Source: Cyanodermella asteris (lineage: Eukaryota; Ascomycota; Lecanoromycetes; Ostropales; Stictidaceae). From it: a stretch of DNA of 64,000 nt. Below are positions 1 to 9,704 of the stretch, piece by piece. A model generated the notes under the pieces. That model saw only the letters and a list, made by a program, of their open reading frames with translations, ran no database searches and had not been told where the DNA came from. The stretch lies in contig UYJD01000003.1 of NCBI GenBank assembly GCA_900618795.1, forward strand, positions 807,814-871,813, read 5' to 3'. How positions within the stretch are numbered: position 1 is the first letter of the stretch; the number at the start of each line of letters is the position of its first letter. The position numbers and the translations under genes were made by a program.

Positions 1-243
1 CCAATGTTTACGGCCGGGGTGGAGGTTCGCGATTCGGCGGATAAGGAGTTGGTTTTGGAGAGGGTCAAGGGGGTTGAGGGGAGTGGCATGGTTCAGGTAA
101 GCCGAGATCGTGTGACCCAGCATGCTTTGAGAGCCGAGGCTAAATTTAATCTGCAGGTCACGAAAGCGCGTAGGCTGATGGAGATGGCTTGGGAGACGGG
201 TCGTCCGTGGGAGACGCTGGTGCAAGGCGAGTTCTTCGGTTGA
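1..243 (+). CDS. C-terminal end of an unidentified protein (5' truncated)
   Basis: The frame is open from the left edge of the window to the TGA at 241-243, so this is the 3' part of a gene that begins outside. About 80 residues are visible: a mixed charged segment and then a helix-like stretch (residues KFNLQVTKARRLMEMAW) ending in GEFFG. No known domain, signal or membrane segment can be recognised. The ATG at position 4 is probably internal. The layout would suit the tail of a fungal-specific transcription factor, but that is only a guess. The gene is called because the open frame has biased, coding-like codon use and ends cleanly. Confidence 0.5.
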   Translation, partial: PMFTAGVEVRDSADKELVLERVKGVEGSGMVQVSRDRVTQHALRAEAKFNLQVTKARRLMEMAWETGRPWETLVQGEFFG

Positions 244-854
244 AGTCATGAACCGAAACCTAAAAAGTATGGAAGATTGGAGGGGGGTTTGAAAGGGCCC
301 GGATGCTGCTTGACCAAAGGATGGCCGTCTGTCGGAGGACGCAGACTTGCTGTCCTATATATGTTGATAGCCTCGTTGCAAGATCGCCATGTCGCTACGA
401 TTTCACGAAAGAATGACCCAATGCTATCTTCATACTCTTACGTCCGGAATCACAGACCCGAGCTCTGACTACCAGTGACACATACGCTTCCACTTCAATC
501 TCCGATGAGCGCAGGCGATTGGCCTTATCCACTATCAGAATGAGACGTGTGCGGATAGTCCTCAACGGAGACGACGCGCATATCTACGACATCATGGCAC
601 CAGGATGTGTCGAAATCAAATTCGATTCGATTCAATGTGGTTCGTCTCCAAAGCTAGAGTGATCGCTTTCACTAACTAAGTAATACTCATGCTAATGCGC
701 ATGCTGTTCGCTATGCCATTCCCAAAGGCCCAATCGTAGCCCAAACGCCTCGCTCAAATGCGACTCGTCAAGTCATTTCCCCCATCATCCAAGTTCACTC
801 CCCATGCATCACAAAGCCGCTTGCTTTCCTTCCGCGCCCATGAAATGCTCTCAA
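244..854. other. Intergenic, 0.6 kb
   Basis: This stretch lies between two converging genes, the partial plus-strand gene and the minus-strand CDC6, so it should hold both 3' ends. I see no RNA gene, repeat or convincing coding segment in it. Confidence 0.6.
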
Positions 855-2911
855 TCAATCACCCCTCAGCAGTCCCTTCAGCAACAAACCTCCAGGGCCC
901 TCAAGACATCCTTCCGCCTCCTGCTCACTCACACAACCCCTAACCCTCTTCTCCTCCCGCCCAACATTCAACCCCTTACTCTTCCTCGGCGTCGCAAGCA
1001 CATTCTTCTCCTCAACCACCAGCCCCAACCCCTCAAGACTGGCAACCACATCCGCAAACTCCGTCGCCGTCAGCGGTGCCAAAGCTCCGTCCCGCTTGCA
1101 AAGCTGACTGTACGTCTCATACAACTCCTTGACCGTGGGGGCCGGCTCGGGTTTCCCAAAGACTCTCGTCTGCTTCTTGGGCGTCGCAAACGGCGAAGAC
1201 GGAAATTTGAGTTGGGACTGAAAGGATGAAGTTATGGCACGGCTGGAGTGAGAGACAATGGCGCAGAGGGTGGCTTTCTGTTGGAGGTTGAGGGTCTTGA
1301 GGCGGGAGGAGGTGCCGTTGTTGAAGGCGTTTGCGGTTACTTTGGCCAGGTGTGCGAGGCTGGCGCGTGGGGCGGTGAGGACTGTGAGATCGGAGAGGGA
1401 TGTGGAGGAGATTTTTCTTGGTGTGGCGGGAGTCTTTGCGGGAGAGAGATTTTGGTTTTCGCTCAGGATGCCGCGATTTTGTGAGGGAGACGCTTCGTTG
1501 GCGTATTTTGTCTTGACGTCTGTCTCGACTAGATCGATGGCTCTTCGGATGATGTCGAATGCTTTGCGAAGGTCTCCCGTTTGGGATGCGACCTTTTGGG
1601 CGCAGAGTTGAATGGCTGGTGCTTGAATGAAGGGAACGAACTTTGGATCCGGAGCATCTGCAGGAAGAAGGTCCTGGAGACGGGATGTGATGACGGATGC
1701 AATCTCCGGAACCGTGTACGGGACGAAAGGAAGAAGTTGTGGTCGCAGATTCTTTGCCTTCAGGCGAGGAAGAAAGCGGTTTGTGAGATCCAGAGCGTTT
1801 GCAATGCCAAGGAGAATCAGCCTCGAGGAAGGGTCGAGAGCCCACTCGAACAGGGTGTAGAGTGTCTCCAAATCGAGAGTGAGAAGGTGGTCGATCTCGT
1901 CCAGCGTGATCACGTACATGGCATACTCGTCGAGAATATCACTTTCCGGGAAGAACAATCCTCGCAACGATTGCTGCATGTCCTCCTCGGTCTCTTGCTC
2001 GTCCAAGCTCAGATCCTCGAGCAATTTCGCGTGCAGGTCTTTCGTGTTTCGGACGCTCATGCAGTTGACATAAGCAAAGCGAACCCCTTTCGTTCCTTTG
2101 AACTCTTCGGTCACGATATTTGTGAATGCGCTCTTGCCTGTGCCCGGAGGTCCGCTGATGTAGAGTGATCGACCGGATCCCTGGGACAGCCCAACCTCGA
2201 CAAAGCTTCTGATTGTTCTTCGTTCCGTTTGTCTTCCAATCAACTCCCGTCCGTCGGCACCTCGAGCGAATAGCTGTCTGGCCGTGTTGTAGACAGTGAT
2301 TGCGCTTCCATTGGGCGTTCTCGGTGTCTTGGGCGTCAAAACCTGACGTCCGGTAACGCGTACTTGGTGCTTCGGTGTGACTGGAGTAGCAAGAGCATCT
2401 GTGTGCCGTAGCGTGGACGGTGTCCGTGGTGTTCGAAGCTCGGCGCTTGCTAGTGAACCGGTCTTTGGCGACTTTGTCTGCTTCGACGATGTGGCCGTGA
2501 CTTTAGATACACCAAAGTGCTTGTCGATTGTATCCTTTGCAAAGGTGACCTTGCGCCCCCTCTTCTCAGCGCGTCTGCTTGGTGTATCATCATCGCCGAA
2601 GCGCTCGCTCGAGAGCACAACATCCTCCTCATTGAGTATCCCGACCGCATTGACGACGTCAAGCACTGGGAGCTCTTGTTCGGGAACAGCATTCTCGTCA
2701 TTCTCCACATCAAGCGAAATGTCAGTGGTAGCAGCCGAAGAGCGCAAACGCTTGCTGCGCGTGGAAGTCGCGACGAGATCGATTGAAGTGTCTGCAAGTC
2801 ACCCCGTCAGTACATTGACACGAACAATAGTGTGTACGGTAATGTTCAATTGTTTCTTGTCGTACCTTGCAAAGCCTTGCGCTTGCGGCCTATGACGGTT
2901 GCACTTGCCAT
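855..2911 (-). CDS. cdc6: Cdc6/Cdc18 replication licensing AAA+ ATPase
   Basis: Two exons, 2911-2866 and 2791-855, with a 74 bp GT-AG intron (2865-2792), give about 660 residues. The short first exon encodes MASATVIGRKRKALQ, a basic start typical of fungal Cdc6. The N-terminal 180 residues are disordered and full of S/T-P sites (LTPKTPRTP, TPSRR), the expected CDK targets. The AAA+ core follows: Walker A GPPGTGKS near residue 230, Walker B LDEIDHLL near 310, then a C-terminal winged-helix region. Cdc6 acts in the nucleus with ORC and Cdt1 to load MCM2-7 in G1. An in-frame extension to ATGs at 3100 or 3214 is possible, but the ATG at 2911 fits the family better. Confidence 0.93.
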
Positions 2912-3632
2912 CGTTGAGTCGTTGCTGCCGTTGCGAAGTGTTGCTGCTTGAAGGAGTCTGAGGGACCGGCGAGGGCCGGAAGTACCTTGACTTGGAAGGC
3001 GCGTCGTGGGGGCGCGCCGTGAACGCGTTAATGGCTTCCCACCAGCCACAGTAGCTGGCGCCTTGGTAGCGACACGCCCCGCGCGCTTCTTGCGCGGCAT
3101 GATGGTGTTGGTACGTGCGTGCGGCGCGTAAATGACGACTTCTGGAGGTCCTCGATAGAGCGACTGCGTAAGGTTGTTTGGGGAGACGAGGTCTACGATG
3201 TTGAGCCATGGCATTACGATATGGGATCAGTCGGTCCCGAAACTTCCAGCCCACTGAATTTTCATTGTTCTTGATAGACTCGACTTTCGCTATTGACCTC
3301 AGTCGTCAGTCTTGAAAGGGTCAATGCGCTGCTTGCGAAGTGACTGAATGGAGCCTCAACGCCTCGTCGCCCAATCCTTTCAGCTGAATTTACCAGTCGC
3401 TGTTTTTGTCTATACAGACGTTTCGACTACTGGCGTGCCTCACTTCATCGCCGCCCGATGCGTCAAAGATGTTGCTCGTGCATTTGCCACACATGGCTTC
3501 GTAACGTGTTTCGCATCAACCATATTGTACATGTACAAGCACACCGGCTCAATATCATGCCGTGCTGGCCTTGCTTATCTCAAATCAAGCGAAAGCACAA
3601 CAGGCCTCCCTTCCTTCTATCAGGCACATTCA
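2912..3632. other. Intergenic: CDC6 upstream region and 3' flank of the RhoGAP gene
   Basis: This 0.7 kb holds the promoter of minus-strand CDC6 and the downstream flank of the minus-strand RhoGAP gene. The CDC6 frame stays open up to an ATG at 3214, rich in K/R, which could be a longer isoform. Plus-strand open frames here (for example from 3348) look non-coding because they partly overlap the hidden last exon of the RhoGAP gene. Confidence 0.6.
3023..3028. promoter_or_regulatory. Candidate MCB (MluI cell-cycle box) upstream of CDC6
   Basis: The palindrome ACGCGT lies about 112 bp upstream of the chosen CDC6 start. This is the MBF-type element known to drive G1/S expression of cdc18/cdc6 in fission yeast. 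The hexamer also occurs by chance elsewhere in this window, so it rests on context alone. A promoter role would support the downstream start codon. Confidence 0.4.
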
Positions 3633-6600
3633 CTAGTCGTCCATCGGCCTGTCCACAAGCTGGACGCCGCGCTCCTCCTCCTGCGTGCCCTTCATCCCAC
3701 TCAAACTGCCAACACTGCTACGACCCAAGGCATTGCTTGTCCTTAGGCTGCCAGCACTGTCACGCTTCATACTACCAGCAAGACTGCTCTGGCTGTCCCG
3801 CTTATTGGCGGTCCGTGCAATTCGGTCTAGTCCCGTGCCTCCGCTGGAGTTCCCGATGGACCCTGCCGCTTTGCGGTTGATCCGCCCTGCTGCAGAAGCA
3901 ACGGCACCGGCCCTATAGATTTGTTAGCATCATCGACCAAATATTCAAGCAGCTGTAGCTTACCGGCCGAGCGAATCCGCCTTCTTGACGCCAAGAGCGC
4001 CAGTGGACGCATCCCGCCCTCCATCACTGGCGACATGACTGGCGTACTCGGTGCTCGCGCTCGAGGTGAATTCTGTGCCGCTACCCACGCCGCCATCGTG
4101 GGCGACGTAGCTGCTGTGCTCGTTGATTCCGTTGGAGACTGGATCCGACGGTAGGGGCTTGGCAAGGACGTCGCCGGCGAAGCTTGACGGGTCGAGGTCC
4201 CGGCCAGGCTGATACGTTGCGGAAGGCGTATCGGCAGCGGCACCACGCTCACGCGTCGCGATGCCGCTGGGAGAGTCGCTCGCGACCACGCTGTCGTCCT
4301 GGGCGAGACTTGATGGTAGGCTTCCGGGGACTTCAAGGGACTGTCTGCTTCGGGCGTTTGGTCGGCTAGGACTCCCTTCGTTACCTCCTGTGTGGGCGTT
4401 GACTGTCGGAGATCCGACGACCGGAAACCGCGTGTCAGCGGCTCCCACGCTGCGCTCTCTCTTATGGATCGGTATTCGTCCCGGCGTTCCATTCGGAAAA
4501 GACCCACCGGGATTGGGACTTGATGCCCGGGAGCGATGAGTTTGATGAGCGATGGCCCGAGCACGTTCTTCCATATGGGCGCGACGGTTATGCTCATCCG
4601 ATGACGATGGTGCTCTGTTCCTAGGTACATGTTGGGTTGCTACCGGGCCCACATTCATGTTATGAGATGAGGCACGCTTGAGCTCGCCAAAGATGGATTC
4701 CTTGTGGTCGAATAGGTCGCGGACCAGGCGGTACGGGTGGCGGTCGTGCATCGTCAACGCCGACTCTGCGCGCGGCCGGAGGACACAAGGAGCCAGGACT
4801 TGAGCCAACGAGCTCACAAATCCCTCATCGGCTGACGTGAGTTCAATCAGACGGGTGAAGTGTGTCATGATAGCGTCCAATGTGGCAATGTTGGCCAGTC
4901 TCAACTGTCCGAGGGTATTTTGCAGCACAGAAATGCGCGTTTCTGCGGAAGCTGATGTATCGGCCGAGGTGTAAACTGTTTTGATGATGTCATAGATCTG
5001 TGAAGAAACAAGGGAATCAGGCAGCTCGAGCAAGTACAATTTCAATGCACTGGCGACGATTGGAATCTCATATCGTTTGAGAACCTCGTTGGGGATTACT
5101 GTGCCGTTGTTGATGGCAGCTCTCACGTGGTGAGTTGCCGCTAGAGGAACGTCCACAAGCCAGATAGCTCGTCTAGCTTCATCGCCATCCAGGTCGGGAT
5201 AATGGCTGTCCAGGAAGGTCAGGATGGTGCTAACAATGATTGGTACACGCTTGCGATCGGACCGTGCGCGGGCTTCCAGGTCCACGCCGAAGGTTTGGTC
5301 GTCCACCTTGTTGTAGTAGTTGTCGTAGGTGGGCACCTTCGGCACAAAACAACCCGTTCGATAGTTCTCGATCAGATAGCGCAAGTCCGCGAGCGGCTGC
5401 ACGGACTCCTGGTACAGCATCATGTTATCGATGGTGCTCTGCAGACTGGGAATGACGTTACTCAAGGCGCCCGAAAAATCAAGCATGACCGCCTTGATGG
5501 CTTTCAGACGGTCCAATTCACATTTCTCCATAAAGCGCAAGTGTTCGCCAATCGCTTCCTCCAAACTGCAGCGTACTTGGTCAAGCTTTCGTACACCAGC
5601 CTTGTACTTTTCATCCGTCTCTTTTCGTTCCCGCTGCATCCTTTGGAAGGGTGTCTCGTTCGGGTATTGATTGTCGAGAGGGATCCATTTCTGCACATTT
5701 CCGAGCATCTCGTTCATCGAGCCAAACACATTGCTGCCATCGCTGGTGGTCGACATGGTGCTCAGAGTCCGGTCAATGCCCTTCTTCTCGGGGATTCCAG
5801 AAATCTGGAACGCCTTCGGTCTCCACTGGTACATCATCTTGGAGCTGTTGGTGAAAGTGCTTCCCACATTACCGACTAGGCGCAAAAATCCATTGCGGAT
5901 GAGGTCCTGGCCAATCTGCTCCGCGTAGCCAACATTCGAGGCACCCATGTTCTTCTGAATCCACTCCACAATGTCTGCGCCGGATGATGTGTTGGTATAC
6001 GTGCCCAGAATCGCAACCTTTGTCTCCGTCATATTGATCGATCCCATGATTGCCGTCAAGAGCTTCTTCACGCCATCAGTATCGTAAATTTCGTCGCCAA
6101 TTTCAATCGACTCGTCTTGAGTCTCTATGATTTCCGGAACGGTAGTAGAAGTCGGCGAAGTGGCGGTGGCAGCCTTCGGGCTGGCTTCCGTCTTCTCTGG
6201 TTCTTGAAACCCCAATTTGTTCTCTTCTTCCATATCTTCGACCTGCCTGCACTTGTTGAAGTAAGTGCTGCGCAACTTCCTAGTCGTATCTGCCTGACGG
6301 TCGTGCGCTTTCATGCGCGCCTGCAGATCGTCCTGCGAGCTAATGACGCGGTTCTCGTGAGCTGCGCACCACCGGCCGAATGGGATGACAACCAGTTCAG
6401 AAATGTTGGCAGCGATCTTCTTGTGCGATTGGGCGGCTTGATTCATCTCGGTGCGAACTCCATCGTAAGCCTAGAGAAGGTCAATGAGAGCTAGATGTCA
6501 GATTAGCGGTATCCGCACCTTCTTGACACTGGCTCCGTCGTCTCGTTGGAAGCCGCCCTTGATCTTATCCGCGGCGCCATCTATCTCCGACAGCTTCTTT

Positions 6601-6746
6601 CCATATTGCTCCTCGGCCTCAGCACGCAGGCGCGCCATTGTGAGAACCTGCTCATTCTCGGCTATGCCCTGTTGAAGCTTGTCGAACAAGACGCCCAGAC
6701 CGGCGGCGTAGTCAGCCGACCAGAAGGAATCCGCGAAGCCAGGCAT
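3633..6746 (-). CDS. rgd2: F-BAR/DEP/RhoGAP protein (Rgd2/Rga8-like)
   Basis: Three exons, 6746-6519, 6470-3964 and 3912-3633, encode 1004 residues and keep phase exactly. Introns are 48 bp and 51 bp, the second with GTAAGC and a TGCTAAC branch. The start MPGFADSFWS opens an F-BAR/FCH region (about 1-130, continuing after the DEP). A DEP domain lies near 205-300 (ADIVEWIQKNMG...LIRNGFLRLVG). The second half of the F-BAR follows, then a RhoGAP domain near 470-670. The Ser/Gly/Pro-rich tail is disordered. Such proteins bind curved membrane and regulate Rho/Cdc42 at growth sites. The usual GAP motif GxFRxSG appears here as AIWLVDV, so the arginine finger is not evident. The last exon (93 residues) is easy to miss because the exon 2 frame stops soon after the donor. 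Confidence 0.92.
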
Positions 6747-7405
6747 TGTAGTGGGTGGTATAGGAAGGCCGAAACGCTGTGACAACAGGAGGAATTAGGT
6801 AAAGAGGGATGGCAGGTCGCAAGAATCGTGAGTCGTGATCAGGTGTCGCAATTGCTCAATTCCTTCGTAACGAACGTGAGAAGATATGGCTAGTGGTGTT
6901 CTGGGCTATCGCAAAGCCATCTGCCGGATATGAGGGTAAATTCAGTCGCTCAGAGCATGGACTGACGGCAGAAAGAAGGATGACGGCTCGGATGAGATCG
7001 CAGTAGAGGCCAGGAATGTCGGGGGTGAATGTTGGAGTAGGGTGGACTTCACTGGCGCAGCTGAGCCGGAGGCAGCTGAGCAAAGCAGGTTCCACGTTGC
7101 GTTCCCGCGAGCTTAGACTTCAAACAGCCCGCGCAAACTGGCTTCGCACGTCGGCACATGCTCCTATTTTTACGACACCGCGCCAACTACCCACCTTTCC
7201 TACTCCTCAGCAGCCAGCCTTCAGAGCCTGAAGCTTGGCAAATTTGGCTTGCTGAAAAGAGTCTGTTGATGCTGCAGCCCGCCAGGCGCCTGCATGATTG
7301 TCAGAGGACCTCATTTCGACTCCACTTCTTCGACCACTGTCTCAGCCTCGCAGCCGTATCGTTACACCGACTGCGACCCCCATACCGAATTTCGCTCCTT
7401 CCAGC
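6747..7405. other. Divergent promoter region, RhoGAP gene and ADE8
   Basis: This 0.66 kb separates two divergently transcribed genes and should hold both promoters. The stretch just before the ADE8 ATG is pyrimidine-rich, like a fungal leader. I see no gene or repeat. Confidence 0.6.
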
Positions 7406-8077
7406 ATGGCCAAGCACAAGCTGACCGTTTTGATCAGCGGCTCCGGCACCAACCTGCAGGCCTTGATTGATGCATGTGCTGCAGGTCTCATTGATGCCGA
7501 CATCGTGCATGTCATCTCCAACCGCAAGAACGTCAAAGGTCTGGAACGGGCTGGACAGGCTCATATTCCTACCTCTTACCACAATTTAGTCAAGTACAAA
7601 AACGAGGACAAAAAGACCCATGGACAGGTCGATGACGACCGAGCCAGAAGCAAATATGACGCCGATCTAGCTACGCTCATTCTTGACCACAAGCCTCGCC
7701 CGGACCTGGTCGTGTGTGCTGGCTTTATGCATATATTAAAGCCCGCCTTCCTCGATCCCCTCGATCAGGCCGGGTTGAAAATCATCAACTTGCATCCTGC
7801 TCTGCCCGGTCAGTATGACGGGAAGGATGCAATTGAGCGAGCCTTTGCAGACTATCAATTGGGAAAGATTCAGAACACCGGGCTGATGATTCACTACGTA
7901 ATCTCCGAGGTGGACAGAGGTCAGCCTATCGTTGTACAAAAAGTCGCCTTCCAGAAGGACGAGTCTGAGGACGACCTCAAGGGACGCTTTCACGCGCAGG
8001 AGCATAAAGCTATTGTCGAAGGCACCAAATTGGCGCTTGCTGCACTTCCCGGTTTGGCTGGCCCTGCTCACGATTGA
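7406..8077 (+). CDS. ade8: Phosphoribosylglycinamide formyltransferase (GAR transformylase)
   Basis: A single exon of 223 residues, the usual length for the stand-alone fungal enzyme. It transfers a formyl group from 10-formyl-THF to GAR, the third step of de novo purine synthesis in the cytosol. Visible family features are the N-terminal Rossmann start LTVLISGSGTNLQALID, the folate and active-site block FMHIL, the catalytic INLHPALPG (Asn and His of the N-x-H pair) and the distal GLMIHYVISEVDRG containing the catalytic Asp. The frame is open upstream, but the ATG at 7406 (MAKHKLTVLISGSG) is the first and the natural one. Confidence 0.95.
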   Translation: MAKHKLTVLISGSGTNLQALIDACAAGLIDADIVHVISNRKNVKGLERAGQAHIPTSYHNLVKYKNEDKKTHGQVDDDRARSKYDADLATLILDHKPRPDLVVCAGFMHILKPAFLDPLDQAGLKIINLHPALPGQYDGKDAIERAFADYQLGKIQNTGLMIHYVISEVDRGQPIVVQKVAFQKDESEDDLKGRFHAQEHKAIVEGTKLALAALPGLAGPAHD

Positions 8078-8239
8078 AGCAGCGACGGGCTTGGAAGCAC
8101 AACATCTACGTATTGTGAGCATACACCGTCCGAGATGAGGTAAAGGGAATAGATTGCTAGCCTCAGGAGAAACGACGACGGCCTCCCGCTGCAGTAGCGT
8201 GTCTGCATTGGAGCTCCCGCTCAGCGATTCCCAATACCC

Positions 8240-8869
8240 TCAACTTCTCGCTGGGCGCAGCATGAACGTCTCTGTCTGGTTTACCCGCTCGTGGGTATAG
8301 GTGGAGATCACCTTCCAGCCAAACTTCTCGTACAGTGGAACGACTTGTGGCAAGGCCTCAATATATGCCTCCAAGCCTTCCTCGTCAGCTTTGTCGAGAC
8401 CCCATTCGATCAGAGCTCTTGCTGCTCCGACGCCTCTAGACTGCGGGTGTGTGGCCAGGAGCTCCAAGTAATAATGAGGCCTTTCACCCATGATTGCTTC
8501 TCTGTTCTTCGCAAAGTTGACAAAGACCTCTTTGTTGAGTTCGGCATCGCAGTCACTTGGCCACGAGATTTTTGCGACTTCTTCCGGCCCCGCGCCTCCG
8601 ACGTAGATGGTTCCATCGAGTCTCTGTGTGGGAACGAACCAGATGGCCATGCCCACTATCTTGCCGTTGTCCGTATCGACATATTTGAGGCAGCGCCATG
8701 AGGGGTCGTTGAATTCCTGTTTCCAGCCCTCAATAGCAAACTGCTTCATGCCTTCAGTTCGCGGCCAGCAGTGTTTGGTGAGAAGGCCGGTCCCTGCGAA
8801 TGCCTCATCGCGGAGTTCGGCAATCTCTGGCAGATCGTCCAAAGATACTGGGAGGATTCGAAAAGGCAT
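8240..8869 (-). CDS. GNAT-family N-acetyltransferase
   Basis: A single exon of 209 residues. The acetyl-CoA binding motif A is visible as LELLATHPQSRGVGAARALIEWG (about 135-157), with the R-G-x-G-x-A signature (RGVGAA). It is followed by the typical C-terminal VVPLYEKFGWKV motif. An N-terminal IAELRDEAFAG helix fits the fold. The protein resembles the small cytosolic fungal GNATs whose substrates are mostly unknown. No signal peptide is present. It converges with ADE8 across 162 bp. Confidence 0.88.
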   Translation of the reverse strand: MPFRILPVSLDDLPEIAELRDEAFAGTGLLTKHCWPRTEGMKQFAIEGWKQEFNDPSWRCLKYVDTDNGKIVGMAIWFVPTQRLDGTIYVGGAGPEEVAKISWPSDCDAELNKEVFVNFAKNREAIMGERPHYYLELLATHPQSRGVGAARALIEWGLDKADEEGLEAYIEALPQVVPLYEKFGWKVISTYTHERVNQTETFMLRPARS

Positions 8870-9704
8870 GGCGAGAGACTTTGTCCTGTAGAGACGTGAC
8901 CAGAACGTTGCAATTCATAGTGAACGCAGCCATTGGCCCTCTTAAATGCTTACTGATCTATTTGTCGTATATGTTGCCCAATGTAGATCCGAGCCAAGCA
9001 CATACCAGTCACAAAATCCTTGGCCGCAATATAAGCTTCAATGAGTCAAGCTAAACTACCAGATGTATTCTGAGGTTGGGCATCAACTTTGGCGCCAGAG
9101 GTCCCTTGCAGAAACCTGAAATAGTTGCTGACTGTCGAGTATGAGGAGTGAACGCGCTTTGCCTACTCCGTCTCTGGAAGCTGGTGACACTGCGCTTTCA
9201 GCTCATAATCTACAGACCTCTGAAGCTCTTCTTCCCGTGCCAACCTTGGTGCCAAAGCACTAGAACTCGCTCAAATCGCTTCCGCAAGTCTCCAGGATTG
9301 TGTGACGGAAAGGGTCCCTTGCGAAGTCGGGAACGTATCGCGTTTCCTCCCACTTCGGCTTCCGCGGCCATCTCGAGGTAAGCTTTCCTCGGCAAATCAG
9401 CGCTGTAGCTCGACCGGCCTTACACCTTGCCTTTGATGGCATGCTTACATCGCTGAGCTCTTTGCGCGGAGCATTGACAGGCGAAATGGTGCAACTGCTT
9501 ACGTGCACACCTTTGCCTTGCATGACTGCTGATTGTTGTGACCATGAGACTGTCGTTCTGTCAACCAGAAATACGATTAACACGAACATAGTTTCGCCCT
9601 CCTCACTTCCACTCCTTGCGGATTAGCACTGGAGACCCAGCTGCTCCTATGATGACGCAAACCAGCTGTCACGTATCATAGGTACTTTTCGCTCACGAGG
9701 ACCG
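8870..9704. other. Intergenic, 0.8 kb, with a weak minus-strand open frame
   Basis: This is the shared upstream region of the GNAT gene (minus) and the Zn2Cys6 factor (plus). A minus-strand frame open from about 9420 to the TAG at 9212-9210 has a coding-like composition (LEMAAEAEVGGNAIRSRLRKG) but no good start or recognised homology. It could be a degraded exon. I do not call it a gene. Confidence 0.4.

Noticed and set aside
1117-1845. Minus-strand open frame overlapping CDC6 in another frame
   Set aside because: Low-complexity His/Ser/Arg composition typical of out-of-frame reading of a coding exon.
5202-5879. Plus-strand open frame of 225 codons
   Set aside because: Antisense to the DEP/RhoGAP exon; no domain of its own.
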